Shown in pieces: positions 1-8,027 of a stretch of 38,742 nucleotides of DNA. This stretch comes from Gammaproteobacteria bacterium. Lineage in GTDB: Bacteria; Pseudomonadota; Gammaproteobacteria; Xanthomonadales; Wenzhouxiangellaceae. Both the position numbers and the translations under genes were made by a program. Positions within the stretch are counted from its first letter, which is position 1, and every line of letters begins with the position of its first letter. The stretch lies in the NCBI GenBank assembly GCA_003565625.1, contig PXBD01000089.1:1-38742 (forward strand), written 5' to 3'. The notes beneath the pieces are model-generated. The model worked only from the letters and a program-made list of their open reading frames with translations. It made no database searches and was not told where the DNA came from.

Positions 1-120
1 AGCATCGGCGTTACCCAAATGCAGGCTGCCGAGGACAGCTTCGAGGCCCTGCTGCGCGAAGCCGACCAGAACATGTACTGGTGCAAGGAGCAGGGCCGCA
101 ACCGAATCCGCGCGGCCTAG
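1..120 (+). CDS. Diguanylate cyclase (GGDEF domain), C-terminal fragment
   Basis: The window opens inside this gene; only the last 39 codons before a TAG stop are present. The peptide begins SIGV and ends with a D-Q-N-M-Y-W-C-K-E-Q-G-R-N-R segment. That is the usual end of a GGDEF domain: the S-x-G-V strand followed by the A-D-x-x-M-Y-x-x-K-x-x-G-R-N-x helix. The GGDEF motif, the I-site and any sensor domain lie upstream of the window, so activity and input cannot be judged. It converges on the DUF2256 gene, with 14 bases between the stops. Identity as a GGDEF protein is confident; catalytic competence is unknown. Confidence 0.85.
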   Translation, partial: SIGVTQMQAAEDSFEALLREADQNMYWCKEQGRNRIRAA

Positions 121-145
121 TGGGCCATGCGGCCCTAGCGGGCCA
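112..145. repeat. Imperfect direct repeat forming GC hairpins between convergent genes
   Basis: The unit GCGGCCTAGTGGGCCA (112-127) recurs as GCGGCCCTAGCGGGCCA (129-145). Within it GGGCC-ATGC-GGCCC (122-135) and GGCCC-TAGC-GGGCC (131-144) are mutually exclusive hairpins. Each copy contains a TAG: one ends the plus-strand GGDEF gene, and the CTA of the other ends the minus-strand DUF2256 gene. It may slow transcription from both sides, but there is no T-tract, so a terminator role is only inferred. Confidence 0.35.
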
Positions 146-281
146 CTGGTCTACCCCGATTGCGTCGACAGCGCTCTGAACAGTAGCGGACCTCGTCCCA
201 GCAATCACGCCATTTCTTCCGCCAGCGGAATGGACGCTGACAGACCGGGCAGGTTTTTTCGGGCAACTCCGACTTCTTCAT
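135..281 (-). CDS. DUF2256 domain-containing small zinc-ribbon-like protein
   Basis: A 48-residue protein read on the minus strand from ATG at 281 to TAG at 135-137. It begins [11 protein letters not shown] and carries C11-x2-C14 and C34-x3-C38, with a basic aromatic stretch (P-F-R-W-R-K-K-W) and the [13 protein letters not shown] segment. These are the hallmarks of DUF2256 (COG4338), a family of about 45-60 residues. The four cysteines suggest one bound zinc. The molecular role of the family is not known. In other genomes it often lies near photolyase/cryptochrome-like genes; none is visible here. It sits between two GGDEF genes, and its start lies 20 bases from the stop of the next minus-strand gene. 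Confidence 0.85.
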   Translation of the reverse strand: MKKSELPEKTCPVCQRPFRWRKKWRDCWDEVRYCSERCRRNRGRPVAR

Positions 282-301
282 TGCGACCGATCAATCACGG
301 T

Positions 302-1327
302 TCAGGCCATGGCAGCCGCGACAATGCGGTTGCGCCCGGTGCTCTTGGCCTCATACAGGGCCTGATCTGCGCGGCGTAGCCAGCCATCGGAATTCTCGCC
401 ACCCAGCAAGACGGCAACACCGGCAGAAAACGAAAGCTCGCCGCCCAGACCGGTCAGCCGGCCGCTGGTGCTCTCATGCAGCGTCCGCGCCAGTCGCTCT
501 GCCACTTCCTCGTTGGTATCGGGGAACAGCAGCACGAATTCCTCGCCGCCAAAGCGATACAGACCATCGCCGCTGCGAATGTGCTGGCGCAGAGACGCAG
601 CGAAATCACGCAGCACCTGGTCACCCGCATCATGGCCATGCTCATCGTTGAGCCGCTTGAAATGATCCAGGTCGACCAGCATCAGGGTAAAGCCGCGGCC
701 ACTGGCGGCATTCTGCCGGATGGCAGAATCCACATCGCGCCGCATCATGCGGCGATTGCCGGCCTGAGTCAATGGATCACGCAGGGCTGCAGACTCCAGC
801 TGATCCTGTTGATGACCCAGGCGCCAGGCAAAGATATAGCCGAAAGCAGTGATCAGCCCGGCGGTTACGGCAAACGTGACCGCCTCGACGCTGTGATCAA
901 ACAGACGATTGTTGAGTGCCAGTACGGCAATCAGGGCCAGGTTCATCGCCAATGCAAAGCGCAAACTCGACAACAGGAAGTTCACCCACAGCACCAAGTA
1001 GCTCCAGGCCACGGCCGTAGCCCCCAGAGTGAGGCTGCTCAGCACCACGCCAATGACGGTAACCAGGGTAAACAGCATGCCGGCCAGGCGGGTTCGTCGG
1101 GTGGTGAGGGCAAGAGCCAGAACACTGCCTACCAGGCACAGGACAACGGCATTGGAGATTGCCCCGGAGATGTTTCCGGTGATCAATCGATAGATGGCAA
1201 AGAAAGATACCGCAACCAGAATCAGGGAGCCAAACGCCACGATCATGGCAAACTGAAATTCATTGGCCATCCGCTGGCGGAGGCGGTTCAGTCGATTTTC
1301 GCGATCTCCCTCATGCTTGGATGGCAT
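302..1327 (-). CDS. Membrane-bound diguanylate cyclase (GGDEF)
   Basis: Synthesises cyclic di-GMP from two GTP. From the ATG at 1327 the protein has 341 residues. Five or six hydrophobic segments lie between about residues 25 and 170, with little periplasmic loop, so the sensor is probably the membrane domain itself. The GGDEF domain spans about 178-338. The active-site motif is GGEEF at 260-264, an accepted active variant. An I-site RSGD (251-254) lies exactly five residues before it, so feedback inhibition by c-di-GMP is expected. The frame stays open upstream to 1591, but that extension is of odd composition and overlaps the dehydratase gene. MPSK at 1327 gives a sensible N-terminus, although its Shine-Dalgarno is weak. 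The next ATG, at 1270, is an alternative start. Confidence 0.85.
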   Translation of the reverse strand: MPSKHEGDRENRLNRLRQRMANEFQFAMIVAFGSLILVAVSFFAIYRLITGNISGAISNAVVLCLVGSVLALALTTRRTRLAGMLFTLVTVIGVVLSSLTLGATAVAWSYLVLWVNFLLSSLRFALAMNLALIAVLALNNRLFDHSVEAVTFAVTAGLITAFGYIFAWRLGHQQDQLESAALRDPLTQAGNRRMMRRDVDSAIRQNAASGRGFTLMLVDLDHFKRLNDEHGHDAGDQVLRDFAASLRQHIRSGDGLYRFGGEEFVLLFPDTNEEVAERLARTLHESTSGRLTGLGGELSFSAGVAVLLGGENSDGWLRRADQALYEAKSTGRNRIVAAAMA

Positions 1328-1460
1328 ACGTTTTGCCTGTCCCGGATCGGTCTGCGCCGATTCCTCAGTCCGGAATAGTGTGCCACACACCAGGCCGGCG
1401 AAACAGCCCTGGCCTGACCCTGCTGCTGGAACAGCCGGTTCGACACCTGCGGTGCGCGCG

Positions 1461-2441
1461 TCAGCCCGGAGCGCGGCCGAACCATTGACCGACCTGGTCA
1501 AGGTCCACGTTACCGCCGGTAATGATGATCCCGACACGCTGGCCAGCCACATCCACCGCGCCCTCGAGAAGCGCGGCCAGCGGCACCGCACAGGACGGCT
1601 CGATGATGATCTTCATGCGCTCCCAGACCTGGCGCATGGCGTCCACCATGGCATGCTCGGAAACGGTCACCACATCGTCGACTTGGGTCCTGATGACGTC
1701 AAAGGTCAGCTCGCCCAGCGAGGTGCGCAGGCCGTCGGCGATTGTCGTCGTGGTCGCGACCGGCTCGATTCTGCCGGAGCGAAAAGAACGCGCCGCGTCG
1801 TCAGCGTTGGCCGGTTCGGCCGCAATCACCCGGCAATTGGGCCTGAGATGCTTGACCGCAATCGCCGTGCCGCTGATCAGGCCACCACCGCCCACCGGGG
1901 CGATCACAAGATCAAGCCCGGCGACATCCTCCAGCAGTTCCAGTGCTGCCGTGCCCTGCCCAGCAATGACATCAGGGTGATCGTAGGGCGGGATAAACGT
2001 GCCACCGCGCTCGCTCAGGCATCGCTGCACGGTCGCCGCACGGGCCGGCGTCGTCGCCTCGCAGAACACAATTTCGGCACCGTAACCGCGCACCGCCTCG
2101 ACCTTGATCCGGGCGGCGTTGTCGGGCATGACCACGGTGGCCGGATAGCCCTTCAGACGGGCAGCCAGCGCAACGGCCTGACCATGGTTGCCCGAGGAGT
2201 GGGTGATGATGCCGCGCCGTCCCTGTTCCGGCCGGAGCGCAGCAATGGCATTACAGGCCCCGCGAAACTTGAACGCGCCGACCTTTTGGAAATTCTCGCA
2301 CTTGAAGAACAGTTGCGCCCCGGTTCGGTCGTTGAAGCAGGTCGAGGTCAGTACCGGGGTCCGGTGGGCAAGCCCGTGCAGACGAAGCGCGGCCTGCCTG
2401 ATATCGGCAAAGTCGGGCGGACAAGGCAATTCACCACTCAC
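1461..2441 (-). CDS. Threonine/serine dehydratase-like PLP enzyme
   Basis: A fold-type II PLP enzyme of 326 residues, expected to deaminate threonine or serine to the 2-oxo acid, or to act as a serine-racemase relative. The Schiff-base lysine is K58 in GAFKFRG; the substrate loop is S-S-G-N-H-G at 82-87; the phosphate-binding GGGG lies at about 184-187; the C-terminal T-G-G-N-V-D is typical. There is no C-terminal ACT domain, unlike biosynthetic IlvA (about 500 residues), so isoleucine feedback is not expected and a catabolic role is more likely. The start is GTG at 2441, which overlaps the TGA of the upstream SDR gene as GTGA, implying translational coupling. An upstream in-frame ATG at 2507 lies inside the SDR gene and would add residues unlike the family. 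Threonine, serine and hydroxyaspartate cannot be separated as substrates by sequence alone. Confidence 0.85.
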   Translation of the reverse strand: MSGELPCPPDFADIRQAALRLHGLAHRTPVLTSTCFNDRTGAQLFFKCENFQKVGAFKFRGACNAIAALRPEQGRRGIITHSSGNHGQAVALAARLKGYPATVVMPDNAARIKVEAVRGYGAEIVFCEATTPARAATVQRCLSERGGTFIPPYDHPDVIAGQGTAALELLEDVAGLDLVIAPVGGGGLISGTAIAVKHLRPNCRVIAAEPANADDAARSFRSGRIEPVATTTTIADGLRTSLGELTFDVIRTQVDDVVTVSEHAMVDAMRQVWERMKIIIEPSCAVPLAALLEGAVDVAGQRVGIIITGGNVDLDQVGQWFGRAPG

Positions 2442-3376
2442 CGTTGGGCCAGCCGCTGCAGATAGGCAACCAGGTCTTCGGCCGTATGGGGCGAGCGCCG
2501 CGTCCACGAAAACTCGTGCTCGGGCTGCAGGGATCGGTCCAGCCAGATACCGCCTTCGGGCGCCGGTGTCGGGCGCTGTGCCGCCAGCCAGAGCACGGTG
2601 TCGGCACCTTGCTCTGGCGTTCGCAAGACGCGCTGCAGGGTCTTGCGGAAGACCGGCAGCGCAGTCCGTACCCCTTGGGTATCAACCCAGCCCGGGTGCA
2701 TCACGTGGGCCATCGGCGCGCCCTGCCAATGGTCGTTCCAGCAACGGGTCAACTCGACCATGGCGCGCTTGTGCATGGCATACGCGGTCATGCCGTCGAA
2801 GCGGTCCGGGTTGGTGCAGTTCATTGGCTCAAGCTTCAGCGGCGATCCGTACATGCCGCCGGAAGAAACGTTGATGATCACGCCATCGGCGGCCAGAAGT
2901 CCGGCCGCCTGCAGCTCTTCGGTCAGCACAAACGGCCCCAGCAGGTTGGTCGCGAAAGAGGCTTCCAGGCCTTCCTCGGTCAGCTGATGGTCGTTGAGCA
3001 ACACGCCTACGTTATTGACCAGCACGTCGACCGGCCGGGTCTGAACCGAGCGTTTCGAGGGCAGGCGGCGAATGTCGGCCAGCAGCGCCAGGTCTGCAGC
3101 CAGCGGCACCATGCGACCGGGTGTGTCGGCCGCGGCCTTGAGCGCCTTTAGACGGTCCTTGCTGCGCGCAACGGTCAGCACGCGAGCACCCGCACGGTTG
3201 GCCTGCAGGGCGATGGCTCGGCCGATCCCGCCGGTCGCCCCGGTGACCAGCCAGGTCTGGCCGCTGAAATCCGGTGCCGGCGCGTCTTCGTCGCCCACCG
3301 CCCGACGATAGCCGAGCGCACTGAAGCTGCGCACAAAGCGCGCGTAGAAAAACAGGCTGGCAAGAGATCGGAACAC
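2438..3376 (-). CDS. SDR-family NAD(P)-dependent oxidoreductase (DHRS12-like)
   Basis: A classical-type short-chain dehydrogenase/reductase of 312 residues. An N-terminal extension of about 40 residues with a hydrophobic stretch may associate with the membrane. The cofactor motif is T-G-A-T-G-G-I-G (45-52); N-N-V-G follows at 121-124; a structural Asn is at about 144; catalytic Ser is at 171/172, Tyr199 and Lys203 (YAMHK). All tetrad residues are present. The C-terminal part, with M-H-P-G-W-V-D-T after the active site, resembles eukaryotic and bacterial DHRS12-like SDRs, whose substrates are not defined. It is first gene of a two-gene unit with the dehydratase, joined by a 4-base overlap. The 146 bases to the divergent flavoprotein start must hold its promoter, but I see no convincing -35/-10 on this strand. 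Confidence 0.85.
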   Translation of the reverse strand: MFRSLASLFFYARFVRSFSALGYRRAVGDEDAPAPDFSGQTWLVTGATGGIGRAIALQANRAGARVLTVARSKDRLKALKAAADTPGRMVPLAADLALLADIRRLPSKRSVQTRPVDVLVNNVGVLLNDHQLTEEGLEASFATNLLGPFVLTEELQAAGLLAADGVIINVSSGGMYGSPLKLEPMNCTNPDRFDGMTAYAMHKRAMVELTRCWNDHWQGAPMAHVMHPGWVDTQGVRTALPVFRKTLQRVLRTPEQGADTVLWLAAQRPTPAPEGGIWLDRSLQPEHEFSWTRRSPHTAEDLVAYLQRLAQR

Positions 3377-3522
3377 GACAAGCCTTACGCTTAAAGAGAA
3401 ACTCTATTATGGGGCGCAACATCGGTCATTCCGTCAATGCCGGCAGCAATGCAAGCCCATGCTGCCCGCGCCGGTCTGCTCCGGCGTTACTGTTGGGCCT
3501 GTGCCTACAAGGAGCGATTCAC

Positions 3523-4965
3523 ATGAAGGAACGCAAAGTCGATGTCGCCGTAATCGGTGGCGGAACCGCCGGCATGGTGGCCTATCGCCAGGCCTGCAAA
3601 CATGCCGACCAGGTGGTGCTGATTGAAGCCGAACAGTTCGGCACCACCTGTGCCCGGGTTGGCTGCATGCCGAGCAAACTGCTGATTGCGGCCGCCGAAG
3701 TCGCCCACTCGGGTCGTCATGCCCAGCGTTTCGGCATCCACGCCGGGCCGGTGCGGGTCGACGGCCAGGCGGTGATGAACCGCGTTCGGCGCCACCGCGA
3801 CCGTTTCGTCGGCGGGGTGCTCGAAAGTATTGCAAAAATTCCCGAGCAAGACCGGATCATGGGCCAGGCACGCTTCCTGGATCAGCACACGCTGCGCGTA
3901 GGTGATGATCTCACCCTGCGCGCCGGGCGTGTCGTGATCGCCACCGGTTCGCGGACCAACGTGCTGCCGTTTCTGCAAGACGCCGGCGCGCGACTGATCA
4001 CCAGCGACGATCTCTTCGAGTGGACCGAACTGCCCGAATCCATCGTCATCTTCGGCCCCGGCGTAATCGGCCTGGAACTCGGTCAGGCGCTGTCGCGGCT
4101 GGGGGTACGGGTGCGCATGTTCGGCGTCGGCGGTCTGGTCGGGCCCATCCAGGATCCCGAGATTCGCGCCATCGCGCTCGAGACCTTCAACCAGGAATTC
4201 CCGCTCGATGCCGACAGCAAGGTCCACGAGATCCGCCAGACCGAACATGGCGTACAGGTGACCTTCGAAGACGCCGACGGCGATGAGGCTACCGAGACCT
4301 TTGACTTCCTGCTCGCGGCCACCGGACGACGGCCCAACGTGGACCGGTTGGGGCTGGAGCATACCGGCCTGGAACTGGACGAACGCGGCATGCCGGTCTT
4401 CGACCCCTACACCACCCAGTGCGGCGACAGCCCGATTTTCATTGCCGGAGACGCCAACAACCACCTGCCGCTGCTGCACGAAGCGGCCGACGAAGGGCGC
4501 ATTGCCGGCACCAACGCCGGGCGCTGGCCGGATGTTCGCACGGGCCTGCGGCGCAGCCCGCTCACGGTCGTGTTCACCGACCCGCAAATCGCGGCCTGCG
4601 GGCGCACTCTCCAGCAAACCGAGGAACACTGCCGCGGCTGTTTCGCCGTCGGTTCGCTCAACTTCCGCAACCAGGGCCGCAGCCGGGTGATGGGCAAAAG
4701 CCGCGGCCTGCTGCGCGTCTACGGCGAGCACGGCACCGGCATCTTCATGGGAGCGGAAATGCTGGGCCCGGCGGCCGAGCATATTGCTCACCTGTTGGCC
4801 TGGTCGGCCCAAAGTCGGCTGACCGTCGACCAGATGCTGGACATGCCGTTCTACCATCCGGTCATTGAGGAGGGCCTGCGCACCGCCCTGCAGGACCTGG
4901 CCGGCAAGCTGCGGCGCGGACCACAACAGGCAGCCGACTGCATGGACTGCGGCCCCGGCGGCTGA
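3523..4965 (+). CDS. Dihydrolipoamide dehydrogenase-like flavoprotein disulfide reductase
   Basis: A 480-residue FAD- and NAD(P)-dependent pyridine-nucleotide disulfide oxidoreductase. The FAD Rossmann motif is G-G-G-T-A-G at 12-17. The redox disulfide is C43-x4-C48 in T-T-C-A-R-V-G-C-M-P-S-K, a variant of the E3 C-x-N-x-G-C. The second nucleotide site is near residue 180 (F-G-P-G-V-I-G-L-E). The C-terminal His445-x4-Glu450 pair completes the active site. No lipoyl domain and no E1/E2 gene is nearby, so this is a stand-alone E3-like enzyme and its substrate may not be lipoamide. ATG at 3523 is chosen because AAGGAG (3509-3514) lies 8 bases upstream; the frame also opens at 3409 with unlikely residues. 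TATTAT at 3405-3410 could be a -10, with only a poor -35. Confidence 0.9.
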   Translation: MKERKVDVAVIGGGTAGMVAYRQACKHADQVVLIEAEQFGTTCARVGCMPSKLLIAAAEVAHSGRHAQRFGIHAGPVRVDGQAVMNRVRRHRDRFVGGVLESIAKIPEQDRIMGQARFLDQHTLRVGDDLTLRAGRVVIATGSRTNVLPFLQDAGARLITSDDLFEWTELPESIVIFGPGVIGLELGQALSRLGVRVRMFGVGGLVGPIQDPEIRAIALETFNQEFPLDADSKVHEIRQTEHGVQVTFEDADGDEATETFDFLLAATGRRPNVDRLGLEHTGLELDERGMPVFDPYTTQCGDSPIFIAGDANNHLPLLHEAADEGRIAGTNAGRWPDVRTGLRRSPLTVVFTDPQIAACGRTLQQTEEHCRGCFAVGSLNFRNQGRSRVMGKSRGLLRVYGEHGTGIFMGAEMLGPAAEHIAHLLAWSAQSRLTVDQMLDMPFYHPVIEEGLRTALQDLAGKLRRGPQQAADCMDCGPGG

Positions 4966-4976
4966 GTTGACTCAGC
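4961..4976. terminator. Candidate bidirectional terminator hairpin between convergent genes
   Basis: GCTGAG (4961-4966), loop TTGA, CTCAGC (4971-4976): a perfect 6-bp stem that includes the stop codons of both the flavoprotein gene and the DUF3293 gene. There is no T-tract on either side, so efficiency is uncertain. Confidence 0.35.
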
Positions 4977-5427
4977 GCAGCAGAATCAGGCGCGGGACGG
5001 CATCGGCGGCTGCCCAGACGATCGCGTTCTGGCCAAATTGACGGCCCAGTTCGCGGGCTGGCTCCGGTTGCACGCCGGCAATCAGGAAACCCGGTTCGGC
5101 CGGCCACTGGCGGGCCGGATCCAGACCAGTCGCCGGCCTCCAGGGGAGCCCCGCACGAGCAATCCAGGCGGCCAGTGCGCGGCAGGCTTGGCGGTTGTGC
5201 CAGTCATCCAGGCGCTGACCCGCCGGATTACAGGCCGTGACCAAGGCACTGCATTCGACCGCATGGCGCCGATGCCAGGCGGCAAGCTCGCAACTTGGGC
5301 GCTCGATGGTGAGCACGAAAGCCGGATCGGTTTCACCCTGGGGGCCGTCCGCGCCGCCGGCATCAACCCGGTACTCGGCCGTTCGATAGGCTTCGATCAG
5401 CGCCGGATCGAGAACCGATGGACTCAC
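4972..5427 (-). CDS. DUF3293 domain-containing protein
   Basis: A 151-residue soluble protein. It contains an early A-Y-R-T-A-E-Y segment, T-A-C-N-P-A-G-Q, W-P-A-E-P-G-F-L-I-A-G and L-G-R-Q-F-G-Q-N-A-I-V-W. This is the pattern of DUF3293, a small proteobacterial family without assigned function. The start is GTG at 5427, overlapping the TGA of the upstream solute-binding protein gene as GTGA, the same arrangement as in the SDR-dehydratase pair. It is last in a four-gene minus-strand unit (DUF6394, potassium channel, solute-binding protein, DUF3293). Nothing in the sequence links it chemically to ion transport; co-transcription is the only clue. Confidence 0.8.
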   Translation of the reverse strand: MSPSVLDPALIEAYRTAEYRVDAGGADGPQGETDPAFVLTIERPSCELAAWHRRHAVECSALVTACNPAGQRLDDWHNRQACRALAAWIARAGLPWRPATGLDPARQWPAEPGFLIAGVQPEPARELGRQFGQNAIVWAAADAVPRLILLR

Positions 5428-6281
5428 TCGGCGGGCGGGCTCGGCACCAGCAACTCCGCCACCCGGGAACCGAGATGATGGGCCAGAAGGTCGGCATACC
5501 AACGGCGTTGCATCAGCCCGCCATCGGCCTGAAAAAATGCCTGCAATTCGTCCCGCCAGGGATTGTCCAGCGGCATGATGATGCCGAAGGTTTCACCGGG
5601 ATCGTCAAAGGCCGGATGTCGTTGCAGCGCCATGCCTTGCTCACGGGCGCGGTAGACGTTGTAGACATCGAGGTAGGCAAAGTGAGTCCCGGCCGCCACC
5701 GCCTCCAGGATTGCCTGATTCGATCCTGCCCGGTCAATGACCAGATCCGGCCAGTAGTCCTGGCCAAGCGCGCGCAGGCGCTGCTCGTGCAAGGTGTCGG
5801 CAAAGGCCAGGGCGCGCAAGCCCTCAAAATCGGAAGCCATGGTGTCAGGCTGTACCTCGGACGCGGTCGTCGCCGGAGAGATCAGCACGGCCACGTTTTG
5901 CAGATACGGTGGCGAGAAGGCCAGTTCCTCAGCACGCTGGTCCGTGATTGTCACGTTGCCCAGACCGAACAGACTGCCGCTGCCGGCGCGCACGCGGGCA
6001 TAGAAGACCGACCAGTCTTGCTCTGCCTCGAACTCCAGCCGTGGTTGGAGCGAGTGTTCCGTTCCCAGCCACGCAGCGAACGCGCGCATGATCTCGACGG
6101 TCACGCCGGTCAGCCGGCCGGATTCATCCTGGTAGGCCCAGCCCTCGGCGGGCACAAACAGCGTGTGCAGAACCGGGCGATCCGGTGGTGGCCCGGCGTC
6201 TCCCTGGCCGGCCTGCGCACCGGCCCCGGCCAGCAGCAGGAACGCGACAAGGCAGCGAAGCGACGAAACAATCTGCGACAT
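5424..6281 (-). CDS. Periplasmic solute-binding protein, family 3
   Basis: A 285-residue protein with a clear signal peptide (hydrophobic residues 10-22, then A-Q-A). The rest matches the family 3 periplasmic-binding fold of polar amino acid ABC systems: an early G-V-T-V-E-I-M-R-A-F segment, R-A-E-E-L-A-F-S-P-P-Y in the ligand region, and G-I-I-M-P-L-D-N-P near the end. No permease or ATPase gene is next to it. It may therefore serve a distant transporter or be an orphan sensor-type receptor. The ligand is not predictable. AAGGAA precedes the ATG at 6281. It follows the potassium channel gene by only 11 bases and overlaps the DUF3293 gene. Confidence 0.85.
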   Translation of the reverse strand: MSQIVSSLRCLVAFLLLAGAGAQAGQGDAGPPPDRPVLHTLFVPAEGWAYQDESGRLTGVTVEIMRAFAAWLGTEHSLQPRLEFEAEQDWSVFYARVRAGSGSLFGLGNVTITDQRAEELAFSPPYLQNVAVLISPATTASEVQPDTMASDFEGLRALAFADTLHEQRLRALGQDYWPDLVIDRAGSNQAILEAVAAGTHFAYLDVYNVYRAREQGMALQRHPAFDDPGETFGIIMPLDNPWRDELQAFFQADGGLMQRRWYADLLAHHLGSRVAELLVPSPPAE

Positions 6282-6292
6282 GTTGGGTTCCT

Positions 6293-8020
6293 TCAGCCTG
6301 ATGGTGAGCTCGGCAGAGACGGACCGAGGCCGAGCTTGTTGAGCAGCCAGCCCTGATGCAACTCGTGGCCGGTCAATGCCCGGTAGGCTGCGGCTTCGTT
6401 TTCCACCAGCACCCGCATGCGCCCGGACAGCGCTGGCGGACAGGCCACCAGCAGCCGGTCGCCGCTTTCCAATACCGTGTCGGCGGCCGGCAGCAAGTGG
6501 TCTTCGTCACCGCGCGACAGCATCAGCACCTCGACCGGAACGCGTTCCCTGGGCCGGGTGGGATGGCGCTGAAACAGGCTGACGTCGACCGTGAAACCAT
6601 GCTCCCTGAGCCAGTACAGGGCGGGCGCCCGCTTCTTGCTCAGGCGCACGGTAAACAACTCCGGCTGTTCAGCGCGATGCGGGTCCGGCGCGATGCGCTC
6701 GAGCATCTGGCGAGCCAGATCATCGTCTGCGCTTTCCAGTCGCTCAAACAGCTGGTTGAGCAGAGGCGAACGGATATGACTGATGATGGTGCCGGCAATC
6801 AACGCACCGGGCTGGGCCAGAAAGTCCGGTTCGGCAGCACGGAACAGACCCTCGCTGGACCAGGCATTTGCCAGCGCACCAACAAACAGATCCTTGTTCA
6901 TGCTGCGGGCGGTAATCAGTATGGACAGATTGTCGACGTCGTCTCGCGTGGTGGCGAGTAAGCCAACGGCGCTGTCAATGCCGGCCGCCTCGAGCGTCTC
7001 GGGCTGGGTGCCGCGGCCAATCACCGTGCCCTCGGGAAGACCTTCCAGGTCGGTGTTCTCCTCCACAACGGTCAGCTCGATATCCAGAGCGTGCAAGGCT
7101 TCGTAGACGGCCTTGCCAAAGCGGCCGAATCCGCACAGAATCCAGCGCCCACGCGGTGCATGCGGAAGCTCCGGTATGGCGGCATCGGGGCTGGAACGCA
7201 GCCACTGGTACAACCGGTACATCTGCGGCCGGGTCAGCAACATGCGCAGGCGGCGGACGAATTCTGCCGCCGGGTTGACCACGTGCGCGGTCTGAAACGA
7301 GCGCATGTTGTCGGCCACATGCTGCTCATCAGCGCGGGCATAGACGGCTGCGCGCTGGTTGAGCAGGCGCGCACTCACGGCAATCTTCAGGTTGGCGGCA
7401 TCGTCTGCGGTCGCGGCCAACACCCCCATGCACCAGCGATTCTGCAAGCCGGCGGCGACCAGGTTCTCTGGCAGGCGGGCATCCATGCAGGAACCGTTGA
7501 CCGGCGATGGATACGTCTCGATGGAGAGTGAGTCGATTTTATCCGGCGCATGGTCAATGACCACCATCGGGTGGCGCAGTTCGGCCAGGGTACGGGTCAG
7601 CAAACGACCGGTGTCGCCGAATCCGCACAGCAGGTAGAAAGGTTGATCGTAGTTGCGCACGGCGCGCCGGAAGCGGGCCCCGCGCACGGCCTGGGCAAAC
7701 GCCGGATCCTGCATCAGCGAGATGATGCTGCCGATGGAAAACAGCCAGGCGATCACGGTCAGGTAGATGCTGACCATGGTCCATAACCGCTGGGCCTTGC
7801 TGAACTCGTAGGGGACTTCGCCAAAGCCAATGGTGCTGCCGGTATAGCTGACGACGTAGAAGGCATCGAACAGACTCATGCGCCAGGGGTTGCCGTCGGC
7901 ATCTTGGCCCGGCATCAGGGTAAAGCCCACGGTGGCAATCGAGTACGCCGAGATCAACACGATCAGCGGCAGCCGCATCCGGCGGAAAAACAGCAGCGCT
8001 GTCGATCGATAAGCGGACAC
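6293..8020 (-). CDS. Two-transmembrane potassium channel with two RCK (TrkA-N/TrkA-C) modules
   Basis: A 575-residue ion channel subunit. Residues 17-37 and 80-102 are the two membrane helices; the pore loop between them carries the selectivity filter T-I-G-F-G (63-67), a GFG variant of the usual GYG. Two Rossmann-type RCK domains follow, with nucleotide motifs G-F-G-D-T-G (about 133-138) and G-F-G-R-F-G (about 293-298). A TrkA-C-like segment with G-D-R-L-L-V-A lies near residue 535. Tandem RCK in one chain resembles GsuK/BK-type channels, where the gating ring forms from four subunits with eight RCK domains. NAD(H), ADP or divalent ions are likely ligands by family analogy. The gene begins 7 bases after the DUF6394 gene. 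Confidence 0.9.
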   Translation of the reverse strand: MSAYRSTALLFFRRMRLPLIVLISAYSIATVGFTLMPGQDADGNPWRMSLFDAFYVVSYTGSTIGFGEVPYEFSKAQRLWTMVSIYLTVIAWLFSIGSIISLMQDPAFAQAVRGARFRRAVRNYDQPFYLLCGFGDTGRLLTRTLAELRHPMVVIDHAPDKIDSLSIETYPSPVNGSCMDARLPENLVAAGLQNRWCMGVLAATADDAANLKIAVSARLLNQRAAVYARADEQHVADNMRSFQTAHVVNPAAEFVRRLRMLLTRPQMYRLYQWLRSSPDAAIPELPHAPRGRWILCGFGRFGKAVYEALHALDIELTVVEENTDLEGLPEGTVIGRGTQPETLEAAGIDSAVGLLATTRDDVDNLSILITARSMNKDLFVGALANAWSSEGLFRAAEPDFLAQPGALIAGTIISHIRSPLLNQLFERLESADDDLARQMLERIAPDPHRAEQPELFTVRLSKKRAPALYWLREHGFTVDVSLFQRHPTRPRERVPVEVLMLSRGDEDHLLPAADTVLESGDRLLVACPPALSGRMRVLVENEAAAYRALTGHELHQGWLLNKLGLGPSLPSSPSG

Positions 8021-8027
8021 GGCAGTC

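Noticed and set aside
3505-4926. 473-codon minus-strand frame opposite the flavoprotein gene
   Set aside because: Antisense shadow of a well-supported gene, with no family signature or start site.
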